A stretch of 11,975 nucleotides of DNA from the NCBI GenBank assembly GCA_003153955.1, contig PMCB01000131.1:5584-17558 (forward strand), given 5' to 3'. Made by a program: the position numbers and the translations under genes. Origin of the DNA: Dehalococcoidia bacterium. Lineage in GTDB: Bacteria > Chloroflexota > Dehalococcoidia > Dehalococcoidales > Fen-1064. The notes beneath the pieces were generated by a model that saw only the letters and a program-made list of their open reading frames with translations, searched no databases and had not been told where the DNA came from. Shown here one piece after another: positions 1 to 7,208 of the stretch. Numbering within the stretch: the first letter of the stretch is position 1; each line of letters opens with the position of its first letter.

Positions 1-251
1 AGCCTCAGCTCATCCTTCAACATTTAATGTTTTGGTGAACTTAGCGTTACGCTGTGCTATTGTCCTGACTGAAAGGTGAGCACAAATAGTTATAGTATCA
101 CAGTGATTGGCGGCCTGTCAACAACCAGTCTCACCGGTTTTGAAAGGGCTTATTATTATAACCACATACCATGGCCCGCAGTCAAATAAAAGCAAGCGCT
201 TTACCCCTGTTCCCAATAATGAGCAGCTTCCGAAAGAAGCCCTTTATAATA
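1..251. other. Left-edge non-coding stretch
   Basis: I see no convincing gene here. The only sizeable reading frame (107-316, plus) has no Shine-Dalgarno, resembles no family I know, and runs into the 3' end of the rhamnosidase gene on the other strand. Short inverted repeats are present: AACATT/AATGTT around position 25, and GCTTC/GAAGC at 226-240. The second could form a small hairpin just downstream of the rhamnosidase stop. Confidence 0.4.
184..202 (-). terminator. Weak candidate terminator after the rhamnosidase gene
   Basis: Read on the minus strand, TAAAGC-GCTT-GCTTTTA forms a short AU-rich stem with one bulge, followed by TTTG, about 50 bases past the rhamnosidase stop. The stem is weak and the T tract short, so this is only a possible intrinsic terminator. 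Confidence 0.2.
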
Positions 252-3029
252 TTATTTTTTGTTTGTGTGAGACGGATTACCAATCCCGAAAGAATACGAG
301 CCGGACCCCACGCTAAAGGATAGAAAACCATTTTCCCGTTTCCCGGCTTTTATACCGGAAACACCGGGGACAAAAGAATCATTTTGAAATATTATTCTGC
401 CGTTTTCTTTCACAACCGGATTTGGTAATCCCCGCATAGGCAAGAAGATATTCCCTTCACTGTTGACAGGCAAAGTCACATCCAGTACCAGCGCATCCGC
501 CTCTTTCCGCCAGCTCGAAGATATTAATCCCCGGACGGTATCAACCGACCCGCCGGCATATTTGAGGTCATCCGGGATATAGGGTTTAATCACGACCTTT
601 CTAAAACCGCTGGCAGCATAATCCAGACTGATGCCGGCCAGAACCCTGTAAAACCAGGCATCCACACTCCCGAACATGATATGATTATGCGAATTCATCC
701 CTCCGCCGGCCATATATTCCCACCTTTCCCACAGGGTAGTGGCGCCCTCTTTGATCATGTAGCCCCAACCGGGATAGGTGGTTTGCGTCGCCACTTTATA
801 AGCCAGGTCGGGACGCCCGTATCGGGTAAGGGTATCTAATATATATCTGGTACCGAGTATCCCGGTGTTCAGGTGACAATCATTGGTGATTTCTACGTTT
901 TCGAAAAGGTTCTGTAAAACCGCAGCTTTTTTATTTTCCGGTACCATCTCCATATAAAGCGGTAAAACGTTTGGGGTTTGTGTGTATAAGACTCTTTTCC
1001 GATAGCCTTTTTTGTCGTAGTCGGGACACAAATCGAAATTCAGCAAGGTATTAACCACTTTTGAGTTATAACTATAATAGTCTTCTTCCAAAAACTCCCG
1101 GTTGAACGCCTTTTCAATCTTTTGAGACAATTTGGCATATTTTTCAGCATCGGCCGATTTTCCCAAAACCAGGGCAATCTTTGACAGGGTCACTGCATCG
1201 TGGAAATAACACCACGATGAAACTAATTCTCCCGGTGTTTCTAACGACCTGAATTTATTCGGCGGGCACCAATCGCCGTATTTGCTGAACCTGACAAGAT
1301 GGTCGGAACTAATCGAGCTTAAATAATCAACCCAACCTTTGATCAAGCAGTAATTCTCTTCAAGAATCCGCTCGTCGTCATAGTACAAATAAAGGTTCCA
1401 GGGGATGACAACACAAGCGGTACCCCACGGCGGGTCTGCCGGATAACGCTGCCAGTAAGGAGGGGCCACATCGGAAATGCTGCCGTCTTTTTTTTGCGAT
1501 TCCCTGATGTCCCGCAGCCACTTGGTGTAGAACGCAGCCATATCAAAATTAAAGATCGATTCTTCAACGATCAATTGTGCGTCGCCCAGCCAACCCATTC
1601 TTTCATTGCGCTGGGGGCAATCGGTGGGGATGCTCATTAAATTACTCAGCTGGGTCCACAGGATATTTTGATGAATGCTGTTAATCAACTCGTTCGAGCA
1701 CTGGAACCCGCCGACAGGATTGACCGTAGAATGCACCACGATGCCCTGAACGGTCTCGAGATTCGGGATTCCAGGATAACCTGTAACTTCGATAAAACGG
1801 AAGCCGTGGTACGTAAACCGCGGCTCGTAGACTTCAACCCCTTCGCCTTTTAAGATGTAGCTGTCGGTGACTTTGGCAGTCCGGTTCGGAATCACGTTGA
1901 GGGTGCCATCGGAATTCAGCAATTCGGCAAACCGCAGCGTTACCACGGTATCGCGCTGTCCGCTGACCTTAAGTCTAACCCAACCTGTGAAGTTTTGCCC
2001 GAAATCATAAACAAACACATTTGCCTTGGGATTAGAGATAGTTAACGGCTGAATGGTTTTATTTATCTTGATCGGGGGACAAGTGCCCTGAGACATTAAC
2101 TCCCCGCCAGGCGGCGGAAGTAAACCTGCTTTTTCCCAAGGCGCATCATCATAGCCAAAACTGTCCCAACCGGATTTTTCCAATCTGGCATCGTACACTT
2201 CGCCGTCATAGATATCGTTTGTTACTATTGGGCCTTTGGAAACCTTCCAGGTTTCATCAGTAACTAGTTTCAGATGGCTGCCGTCATCAAGCTGAATTTC
2301 CAGCTGTAAAATAACCTTGGGAACAGCGTTCCGATAAATTTTGAGCCGGTCTTTAGCTCCCGGCGTACCCGACCAATCCTGGGCGTACCGGCCGTTACCC
2401 AACATGATGCCGGCAGCATTTTCGCCTTTTTGTAACAAACCGGTGATATCAAAAGAAGAATATAATGCTATTTTTTCATAATCGGTCAGCCCCGGGTCGA
2501 GCTGATGGTCGCCGACTTTCTGCCCGTTAATTCTCAGTTCATACCAACCTAAACCGCAGATATGAGCCCGGGCCGCCTTGACATTTTCTCCGATGACAAA
2601 TTTATGGCGGAGCAGGTCGCCGCCGCCGATCCAAACTCCGTTCCAGTCTTTCCGCGACAACAGTCCAATCTCGAAAACAGCCGTGTCACTGAAGGCGCTC
2701 ATTTGCCCGGAATCGTCCCACCATTTTATTTTCCAGTAGTAGCGGGCTTTGCTCTCCAGCGGTTTGCCGCGATATTCCACATTTACGGATTTATCAGACT
2801 TTATTTTCTTACTATCCCAAATATCGCCTTTATCATTAAGCAGAAATTCAGGAGCACGGGCAACTAAAATCCGGTAAGCCGACTGGAGACGGGCGCGTTC
2901 GGAATGCTTTAAAATCCACGAAAACCGGGGACGTACCACATCGACCCCGATAGGATCGACCGCGTATTCACAGAGCAAATCAGTTGGTTTTTGAATTCCC
3001 GGCATTTCTTGTTCCCGATGTGAGCACAT
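252..3029 (-). CDS. Alpha-L-rhamnosidase, glycoside hydrolase family 78, cytoplasmic
   Basis: This 925-residue protein should remove terminal alpha-L-rhamnose from glycosides or oligosaccharides by an inverting mechanism. The N-terminal LLCEYAVDPIGVD...RPRFSWIL stretch (18-40) is typical of bacterial GH78. Order inferred from the family: N-terminal beta-sandwiches (about 17-310), concanavalin-like domain (about 325-430), (alpha/alpha)6 barrel (about 437-790), C-terminal beta-sandwich (about 795-880). The catalytic signature DCPQRNERMGWLGD (470-483) gives Asp470, Glu476 as the likely general acid, and Asp483. Glu768 in ATTLWERW matches the family's general base. Length is normal for GH78. I see no signal peptide, so the enzyme probably acts on imported substrate, yet no transporter or rhamnose catabolic gene is visible nearby. 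The start is well supported: GGAGG at 3038-3042 lies 8 bases before the ATG. It follows the DUF11 lipoprotein gene on the same strand but is separated from it by a terminator. Confidence 0.96.
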   Translation of the reverse strand: MCSHREQEMPGIQKPTDLLCEYAVDPIGVDVVRPRFSWILKHSERARLQSAYRILVARAPEFLLNDKGDIWDSKKIKSDKSVNVEYRGKPLESKARYYWKIKWWDDSGQMSAFSDTAVFEIGLLSRKDWNGVWIGGGDLLRHKFVIGENVKAARAHICGLGWYELRINGQKVGDHQLDPGLTDYEKIALYSSFDITGLLQKGENAAGIMLGNGRYAQDWSGTPGAKDRLKIYRNAVPKVILQLEIQLDDGSHLKLVTDETWKVSKGPIVTNDIYDGEVYDARLEKSGWDSFGYDDAPWEKAGLLPPPGGELMSQGTCPPIKINKTIQPLTISNPKANVFVYDFGQNFTGWVRLKVSGQRDTVVTLRFAELLNSDGTLNVIPNRTAKVTDSYILKGEGVEVYEPRFTYHGFRFIEVTGYPGIPNLETVQGIVVHSTVNPVGGFQCSNELINSIHQNILWTQLSNLMSIPTDCPQRNERMGWLGDAQLIVEESIFNFDMAAFYTKWLRDIRESQKKDGSISDVAPPYWQRYPADPPWGTACVVIPWNLYLYYDDERILEENYCLIKGWVDYLSSISSDHLVRFSKYGDWCPPNKFRSLETPGELVSSWCYFHDAVTLSKIALVLGKSADAEKYAKLSQKIEKAFNREFLEEDYYSYNSKVVNTLLNFDLCPDYDKKGYRKRVLYTQTPNVLPLYMEMVPENKKAAVLQNLFENVEITNDCHLNTGILGTRYILDTLTRYGRPDLAYKVATQTTYPGWGYMIKEGATTLWERWEYMAGGGMNSHNHIMFGSVDAWFYRVLAGISLDYAASGFRKVVIKPYIPDDLKYAGGSVDTVRGLISSSWRKEADALVLDVTLPVNSEGNIFLPMRGLPNPVVKENGRIIFQNDSFVPGVSGIKAGKRENGFLSFSVGSGSYSFGIGNPSHTNKK

Positions 3030-3037
3030 ATCAGTAA

Positions 3038-3042
3038 CCTCC
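3038..3042 (-). promoter_or_regulatory. Ribosome binding site of the rhamnosidase gene
   Basis: GGAGG on the minus strand lies 8 bases upstream of the ATG at 3027-3029. It fixes the start against the later in-frame ATG at codon 9. Confidence 0.75.
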
Positions 3043-3111
3043 AGGTGTATTCCATCTACCTTGTCGTTATGTTAACTCCAGGGCGAGCGGGAAGTACCGG
3101 GGACAAACAGT

Positions 3112-3144
3112 AAACCCATGGCGAAATGAATTCACCATGGGTTT
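3112..3144 (-). terminator. Hairpin terminator after the DUF11 lipoprotein gene
   Basis: A perfect 10-base inverted repeat, AAACCCATGG / CCATGGGTTT, encloses a 13-base loop. It lies 22 bases past the stop of the lipoprotein gene and before the rhamnosidase gene. Three further loop positions (GAA/TTC) can pair after one mismatch. On the minus strand the hairpin ends in GGGTTT, so the T tract is short. It probably separates the two genes transcriptionally. Confidence 0.6.
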
Positions 3145-3166
3145 TGATAAACATGCAACTTAATTT

Positions 3167-4372
3167 TTATGAACCTGCAATATTGACTTGGGTCGCAGAA
3201 ATATTGTCGGAGGTATCACCATCAGGTTGGTCTGAATGGGTGATTTTGGCCGTGGAAGTAATTTTCTGCGTCGCAGTCCCGGTGTTGACGGTTACTTTTA
3301 ACGTCAGTGTCGCTGTAGCACCGTTGGCAACACTACCGATATTCCATATCCCCGTAGCGGCATTATAAGTGCCCTGGTCCGCGACACTTGAGAGATAAGT
3401 CAAACCCGCCGGTACGATATCAGTGACAATGATGCCGGTGTCATCCAGCGGACCGTTGTTGGTCAAAGTAATGGTAAAAGTAACCGTAGCCCCAACGCTC
3501 GGGGAGATATTATCCTCACCGTTCGATAATGCCAGGTCCGAACCATTCACCTTTAGGACTGCGGTAGCATCGTTATTATTCAGATTGCTATCCGGCTGGT
3601 CGGCGTAAGCCATTACTACCAAATTATCTATCTCCAGGGCACCGGTCCCGTTATCAACACTGGCAGTGACTGTCAATTTTGCTGAAGCTCCATTAGCGAC
3701 ATTACCCACGGTCCAATTTCCGGATTTAGAATCGTAGCTACCCTGATTGGTGCTGCTCGAAACATAGGTTACTCCCTGGGGTAAAGCATCATAAACAACC
3801 ACGCCGGTGGCATCGGCCGGACCGTCGTTGGTTAGATTGATTGTGTAGTTGATATTTCCCTGCTGGTTAGGCGCTGCATTGTCCACCGTGTTGGTAATCG
3901 TCAAATCGGCGCTTTGCACTGTGAAGGAGGCGTTAGCGGTCTGTTTGGGCATCTCATTGTCCGTCTGGTCGACCTTGGATACCCTTACCATATTGTCCAG
4001 TATTGTCACACCCGCGCGCTTGGCGACGGTCGCCGTAATGGTTAATTTGGCGCTTGCCCCGGTATTCAGATTACCGACGGTCCAAATCGTGGAACTGTTA
4101 TCGTAACTGCCTTTATCGGCGCTGCTGGAAACATAGGTTATTCCAACCGGCCAATCATCAGTTACCATCAAGTCGGTAGCATTGATAGAACCTGTGTTCG
4201 TGATATTAATAGTATAAGTAACAGTGTCGCCCACATTCGCGGTCGTTTTATCCACCGAATTGGTGACACTGAAGGCAGCACTCTTTGTTCCGCATCCGGA
4301 AAAAACAAACGGCAGCACCAGCAAAATAACAAGAAACAAAATGCCGATGCCTTTCTTTATGGTATTCTTCAT
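3167..4372 (-). CDS. Secreted lipoprotein with three DUF11 repeats
   Basis: This 401-residue protein is predicted to be exported and lipid-anchored. It has a basic N-terminus (MKNTIKKG), a hydrophobic segment (10-24) and a lipobox-like FSGC with Cys27; the Phe at -3 is atypical. The rest is three tandem DUF11-type (CARDB-like) beta-sandwich repeats of about 122 residues: about 34-153, 156-275 and 279-398. Each carries the ITNTG or LTN(D/N)GP motif, a V.D..P.G.TY.SS block, W.(V/I)G....GA.A.L, and DQ(T/P)D near its end. The repeats resemble each other at DNA level too: a shared 13-mer recurs at 3759 and 4128. DUF11 proteins are usually extracellular stalks, S-layer-like or adhesive proteins; I see no enzymatic domain. 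The start is chosen at the ATG at 4370-4372 because AGGAG lies 6 bases upstream. A second ATG 15 bases earlier has no good ribosome site. Confidence 0.88.
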   Translation of the reverse strand: MKNTIKKGIGILFLVILLVLPFVFSGCGTKSAAFSVTNSVDKTTANVGDTVTYTINITNTGSINATDLMVTDDWPVGITYVSSSADKGSYDNSSTIWTVGNLNTGASAKLTITATVAKRAGVTILDNMVRVSKVDQTDNEMPKQTANASFTVQSADLTITNTVDNAAPNQQGNINYTINLTNDGPADATGVVVYDALPQGVTYVSSSTNQGSYDSKSGNWTVGNVANGASAKLTVTASVDNGTGALEIDNLVVMAYADQPDSNLNNNDATAVLKVNGSDLALSNGEDNISPSVGATVTFTITLTNNGPLDDTGIIVTDIVPAGLTYLSSVADQGTYNAATGIWNIGSVANGATATLTLKVTVNTGTATQKITSTAKITHSDQPDGDTSDNISATQVNIAGS

Positions 4373-4545
4373 CAATTTCTCCTGCATCTTTCCGTATCGG
4401 TTAACGATGCCCCCAATAACACTTTTCTTATTTTAAACTATTTTGCGGTTTAGCGCATCAAAATGTAAAGGAAAGCTACTTTGAAAACATTTTAGGATTA
4501 GGGGTTTGACATTTTCGTATAGCAATCTCACCAACCTGTATTTTA

Positions 4546-5163
4546 TTGAACGCATGTAGTAATATAACTATTATCGAAAAGACCGATATCATCAAAGAAA
4601 ATTTATTATGGCAGGAATGGCGGGATATCCTTCTTGCCGAATATAACGGCAGGCTGGCGGCCATCGGAGCCAAAGGTTTTGGAACGATTACCGATAAAAA
4701 AGCCTTTACTGCGATGTTCTTGCGGATAAAAGGTTTTCCGGTCTCTGTCACTGATATTCTTCAGGAATCTATCCGGATTATCAAAGGACAGGCTGCTTCC
4801 CCTTCGCTAAAAGAATATGATGCCATCGCGATGCTGGGCCACCGTATCGGGATGCTGGAAAACAGCACCGGGATAAAACAGTATCTGCAGGATATAGAGC
4901 TGTCCCTCAGACCAGATGGCGGGTTGTTATTCACCTCGATCGCCATTAACCAGAATCCCGTTTCGCCAAACAGTCCAACCACTGTTTTTCACAATTTACA
5001 GATTCAGCAGGTTTATTTGATTGGGCCGTTCTTTGCCCTGCTGCGCGTCAAAGCGGAAGCTTTGCAAAAACAGGGTGTGGCAGCCAACTGGCAATGTGAA
5101 TTCATCTATCGGCATGATGAAAATAATTACGCCGCGCGACTCAGCCCGTTTCAATCCGGATAA
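4546..5163 (+). CDS. Divergent class I SAM-dependent methyltransferase-like protein
   Basis: This 205-residue protein resembles small class I methyltransferases. The SAM-binding glycine motif appears only in weak form (AIGAKGFGT, 39-47). After it come a second strand ending in an acidic residue (FPVSVTD, Asp70), a YDAIAMLG strand (91-98) and the LRPDGGLLFTSI block (121-132) typical of motifs IV-V. The C-terminus (about 167-199, RVKAEALQKQGVAANWQCEF...NNYAARLS) matches the end of the same fold. Substrate is unknown. The weak motif I leaves doubt about catalytic activity. The start is an unusual TTG with no visible Shine-Dalgarno. The frame is open back to 4510 but offers no ATG, GTG or other TTG. 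It is divergent from the lipoprotein gene and ends 6 bases from the convergent argC stop. Confidence 0.72.
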   Translation: MNACSNITIIEKTDIIKENLLWQEWRDILLAEYNGRLAAIGAKGFGTITDKKAFTAMFLRIKGFPVSVTDILQESIRIIKGQAASPSLKEYDAIAMLGHRIGMLENSTGIKQYLQDIELSLRPDGGLLFTSIAINQNPVSPNSPTTVFHNLQIQQVYLIGPFFALLRVKAEALQKQGVAANWQCEFIYRHDENNYAARLSPFQSG

Positions 5164-5169
5164 ACAAAG

Positions 5170-6114
5170 CTATAACCCCGTACCCTCGTCCACACCCAAG
5201 ATAATATTCATGTTCTGCACGGCCGCCCCGGAAGCTCCCTTACCCAGGTTATCAAAACGCGCGGAAAGTAAAATCCGCTCATCATTACCAAAGACGAATA
5301 TTTCCAGATTATTAGTCCCGTTGCAGTCTGTGAAAGTCATGTAACCGTTTTTCAGGTAATCATCCGCTGGATAAGGCATCACTTTAATGAACTGCTCTCC
5401 GGTATAATAATCCGCCAGCACGGCCCGCATCTCGGCGGCAGTGAGTTTTTTCTGCAGGTTTGGCACTACTAATGGAATCGAGATTATTTCGCCGTTGTAA
5501 ACATTTACTACTGTCGGGGCGAAAATGGGCGCATGCGCCAAACCGGTGATTTTGGTCATCTCCGGGATATGCTTGTGATTTAACGCCAGCGAATAAGGAC
5601 GCGGGTTTTTAATATAGTCCGGCACATTCTCGCCCTGGTAATCTGCAATCATCGCTTTCCCGCCGCCGCTGTAACCGGCGGTGGTATGGCAAGTCACCGG
5701 ATAATCCGGACTGACAATACCCCTGGCTACCAGCGGATAAAGCATCGCAATAAAACCGGTGGCATGACAACCGGGGACTGAAATTCTTTTGGAATTTTTA
5801 ATTAAATTCCGCTGTTCTTTTTTTAGCTCCGGCAGTCCGTAGACCCACCCTTCGGCGACGCGGTGGGCGGTAGAACCGTCAATCACGCAAACCAATTTGT
5901 TTTTAATCAGACCGACGGATTGGCGCGCAGCATCATCCGGCAGGCAAAGAAACACGATATCCGCCTCGTTCAGCAGCTTTTCTTTAGTCGTTAAATCCTT
6001 GCGGTCAGCTCCGGTAATTTCTATCACTTCAATATCTTTACGGCCGCTCAACCGCTCGTTTATTTTCAGACCGGTCGTGCCGTGCTGCCCGTCAATAAAT
6101 ACCGTTTTTTTCAT
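5170..6114 (-). CDS. argC: N-acetyl-gamma-glutamyl-phosphate reductase, type 2
   Basis: ArgC reduces N-acetylglutamyl phosphate to N-acetylglutamate semialdehyde with NADPH in arginine synthesis, in the cytoplasm. At 314 residues the protein has the length of the short type 2 form (about 313) and its conserved blocks: a nucleotide-binding GQHGTTG (9-15), IDGSTAHR (78-85), the catalytic cysteine in SVPGCHATG (Cys116), AGYSGGGK (146-153) and LNHKHIPE (178-185). The ATG at 6112-6114 is chosen because AGAGGA lies about 8 bases upstream. A TTG at 6156 would add 14 unlikely residues and has no ribosome site. No other arginine gene is visible, so argC seems to sit apart from an arg operon here. The type 2 form is close to N-acetyl-aminoadipate semialdehyde-type reductases, but the motifs favour ArgC. 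Confidence 0.93.
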   Translation of the reverse strand: MKKTVFIDGQHGTTGLKINERLSGRKDIEVIEITGADRKDLTTKEKLLNEADIVFLCLPDDAARQSVGLIKNKLVCVIDGSTAHRVAEGWVYGLPELKKEQRNLIKNSKRISVPGCHATGFIAMLYPLVARGIVSPDYPVTCHTTAGYSGGGKAMIADYQGENVPDYIKNPRPYSLALNHKHIPEMTKITGLAHAPIFAPTVVNVYNGEIISIPLVVPNLQKKLTAAEMRAVLADYYTGEQFIKVMPYPADDYLKNGYMTFTDCNGTNNLEIFVFGNDERILLSARFDNLGKGASGAAVQNMNIILGVDEGTGL

Positions 6115-6179
6115 GGCGAAGTCCTCTTGTCCCACCGAATATTGGTTCTGCCGCAAAGGAATTCAATGGAAATTCTAAT

Positions 6180-6209
6180 ATAATACAACCTCCTTGTCGT
6201 TTGCAACAA
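6180..6209 (-). promoter_or_regulatory. Candidate sigma-70 promoter of argC
   Basis: On the minus strand, TTGTTG (6204-6209) and TATTAT (6180-6185) are separated by 18 bases. They lie about 65 bases before the argC ATG, on a single-gene transcript. An AAGGAGG sequence falls inside the spacer, so it would not be transcribed if this promoter is used. Confidence 0.4.
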
Positions 6210-6232
6210 AACTTTGTAGCTATGCCGATGAG

Positions 6233-6258
6233 GTCATTACTGTACTAACGTTAATGAC
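6233..6258. repeat. Small inverted repeat between the VOC gene and argC
   Basis: GTCATTA (6233-6239) and TAATGAC (6252-6258) form a perfect 7-base inverted repeat with a 12-base loop, about 30 bases past the VOC gene stop and just upstream of the argC promoter candidate. There is no T tract. It could be a weak terminator for the VOC gene, an operator for argC, or chance. Confidence 0.25.
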
Positions 6259-6287
6259 AAGCAGGGCCTGATTGGACTTATTCATAG

Positions 6288-6617
6288 TTACTTCCCGTGC
6301 CGATGTTTATCCTGGATAAACTCGATGGGCGCACCGTTCTCTTCGATAAATGCGACCAGGACACCTTCCGACGGGCCGTTTGGTTCGATGATTATTTTTT
6401 TACCTTTGATTGCTTCGACCACATCATCAACTTCAAACGCGACGTGCGGTATAGTTTTCACAATTTCTGGGAGCCTGCATTCGGGTTCGTAGCGCATCCA
6501 TTCGATATGGTAGTTACTTTCCTCATAGCCGCTGACCCAGACATGAAGCCATTCCAGATATCTTTCCCCGGGCATTTTTTTGGTAGTGGGGATTCCCAGA
6601 TGATGATATTTTAGCAT
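6288..6617 (-). CDS. Small VOC-fold (glyoxalase-like) protein
   Basis: This 109-residue protein has the vicinal oxygen chelate fold. Its first strand is LKYHHLGIP (2-10). A second motif is PHVAFEVDD (57-65), followed by KKIIIEPN and a final GAPIEFIQ (96-102). His5 or His6, His58 and Glu99 are placed where VOC enzymes hold their metal ligands. The family includes glyoxalase I, methylmalonyl-CoA epimerase, ring-cleaving dioxygenases and fosfomycin or bleomycin resistance proteins. The sequence does not decide between these, so substrate and reaction are unknown. Length fits one VOC unit. The ATG has no Shine-Dalgarno; a TATTAT box ends only 9 bases before it, which suggests a leaderless transcript. 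It is a single gene, in the same direction as argC but about 170 bases from it. Confidence 0.8.
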   Translation of the reverse strand: MLKYHHLGIPTTKKMPGERYLEWLHVWVSGYEESNYHIEWMRYEPECRLPEIVKTIPHVAFEVDDVVEAIKGKKIIIEPNGPSEGVLVAFIEENGAPIEFIQDKHRHGK

Positions 6618-6626
6618 GATATTATC

Positions 6627-6632
6627 ATAATA
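6627..6632 (-). promoter_or_regulatory. Candidate -10 box of the VOC gene
   Basis: TATTAT on the minus strand ends 9 bases before the ATG of the VOC gene. A start about 7 bases downstream of this box would leave almost no 5' leader. A poor -35 candidate, TTGTTT, lies 19 bases upstream of the box. Confidence 0.3.
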
Positions 6633-6685
6633 CCACAGTCATTTGATATTAAAACAATAATCATTCGCATAAAACAAAATATTGC

Positions 6686-6713
6686 TATCCCACGTCCACT
6701 GAAGTGCGGGATA
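6686..6713. repeat. Inverted repeat / hairpin
   Basis: TATCCC (6686-6691) pairs with GGGATA (6708-6713). Inside, CAC (6697-6699) pairs with GTG (6704-6706) across a TGAA loop, giving a two-part stem with an asymmetric internal loop. It lies about 70 bases upstream of the VOC gene start. It has no T tract, so an operator or RNA structure is as likely as a terminator. Confidence 0.35.
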
Positions 6714-6919
6714 TTAACACCCAGGTAAAGATGAAGAAGGGTCAGAACTACAAAAGAATACATTCAAAGCGTTAACGGGTAATGTTCACCATTGATTCTA
6801 TTTAGTAGAATATACTCTAATCATGTTAAAATAGATGAACTAAATTAAATAGAGATTGATTCTTATATCAATATATATTATCGTTAGCCTGTACTCAATA
6901 CATATTTTCGGGAAACAGG

Positions 6920-7055
6920 AACCGTGTAATGGTTGGCGTTCATCTGAAAAGATGGGCATCAAACGTAAAATAAGGCCCGGTGTTTCGATCGTACGAATTG
7001 GAGTAGAATAAAGGATTGTTAAGTCCCTGAGAATAAATGCACTTCGTACGGGACT
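6920..7055 (+). other. Putative structured 5' leader of the HD-GYP gene
   Basis: Several hairpins can form in order: AACC/GGTT (6920-6934); CGTT/AACG (6937-6965) enclosing CATCT-GAAA-AGATG (6941-6954), a stem capped by a GNRA tetraloop; TTCG/CGAA (6984-6997); and AGTCCC/GGGACT (7022-7055). The GAAA-capped stem followed by GGGCATCAAACG faintly recalls the start of c-di-GMP-I (GEMM) riboswitches. Other conserved positions of that class do not match, so I do not name it. The position just upstream of a c-di-GMP phosphodiesterase-like gene would suit a regulatory leader. Confidence 0.25.
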
Positions 7056-7068
7056 GTTAATAAACCAG

Positions 7069-7158
7069 ATGCAAAATCAACCGGAAAAGGAACAGCCAGT
7101 TACCGGGAAATTGCTCAGAAATTTCAATCGTATAGGCAATATGTCCTCAGATATTTAA
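7069..7158 (+). other. Possible out-of-frame N-terminus of the HD-GYP gene
   Basis: From the ATG at 7069 a 29-codon frame reads a hydrophilic, basic peptide (MQNQPEKEQPVTGKLLRNFN...) and stops at TAA 7156-7158. One extra T in the ATTTA at 7153-7157 would join it to the frame of the downstream gene and continue as ...SSDILTNFLGVNYLWYLIFF, giving a normal cytoplasmic tail followed by a complete first membrane segment. No strong Shine-Dalgarno precedes this ATG. Whether this is the true start of the downstream gene is an inference. Confidence 0.4.
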
Positions 7159-7208
7159 CCAATTTTCTGGGAGTTAATTATCTGTGGTATCTGATTTTTT
7201 TCATTATT

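Larger units (their letters stand above)
6618..7068. other. Long non-coding stretch between divergent genes
   Basis: About 450 bases without a convincing gene separate the VOC gene (minus) from the HD-GYP gene (plus). The first part is AT-rich and holds inverted repeats that may be operators or hairpins: TATCCC/GGGATA (6686-6713), ATTCTA/TAGAAT (6795-6811) and ATTGAT/ATCAAT (6855-6872). The second part, from about 6920, is less AT-rich and carries several nested hairpins described separately. Its only frames are short, such as 14 codons from 6930, and match nothing I know. Confidence 0.5.

Noticed and set aside
107..316. Plus-strand frame of 69 codons at the left edge
   Set aside because: No ribosome site, no recognisable motif, and its last third is antisense to the rhamnosidase C-terminus.
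363..3107. ACCGGGGACAAA at 363-374 and again at 3096-3107, near both ends of the rhamnosidase gene
   Set aside because: Both copies have the same orientation, the first is inside coding sequence, and no transposase or target duplication is visible; a chance 12-base match is possible.
3126..4436. Several plus-strand frames antisense to the DUF11 gene
   Set aside because: They are long only because the repeated DUF11 coding sequence is low in stops on the other strand; their products are hydrophobic and repeat with the same period.
4506..4544. TTGACA (4506-4511) as -35 box of the methyltransferase-like gene
   Set aside because: No acceptable -10 hexamer lies 15-19 bases downstream; the next AT-rich box is 27 bases away.
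6189..6195. Perfect AAGGAGG on the minus strand about 75 bases before argC, suggesting a leader peptide
   Set aside because: No ATG or GTG lies at a proper distance, and it falls in the spacer of the argC promoter candidate.
6297..6614. Plus-strand frame of 105 codons over the VOC gene
   Set aside because: The minus-strand frame shows clear VOC motifs; this one shows none.
6930..6974. 14-codon frame starting ATGGTTGGC upstream of the HD-GYP gene
   Set aside because: Too short, no Shine-Dalgarno, and it overlaps the hairpin series.
6980..7000. TTCGATC resembling a tRNA T-loop
   Set aside because: The flanking bases do not form a T stem and no acceptor or anticodon arm can be drawn.
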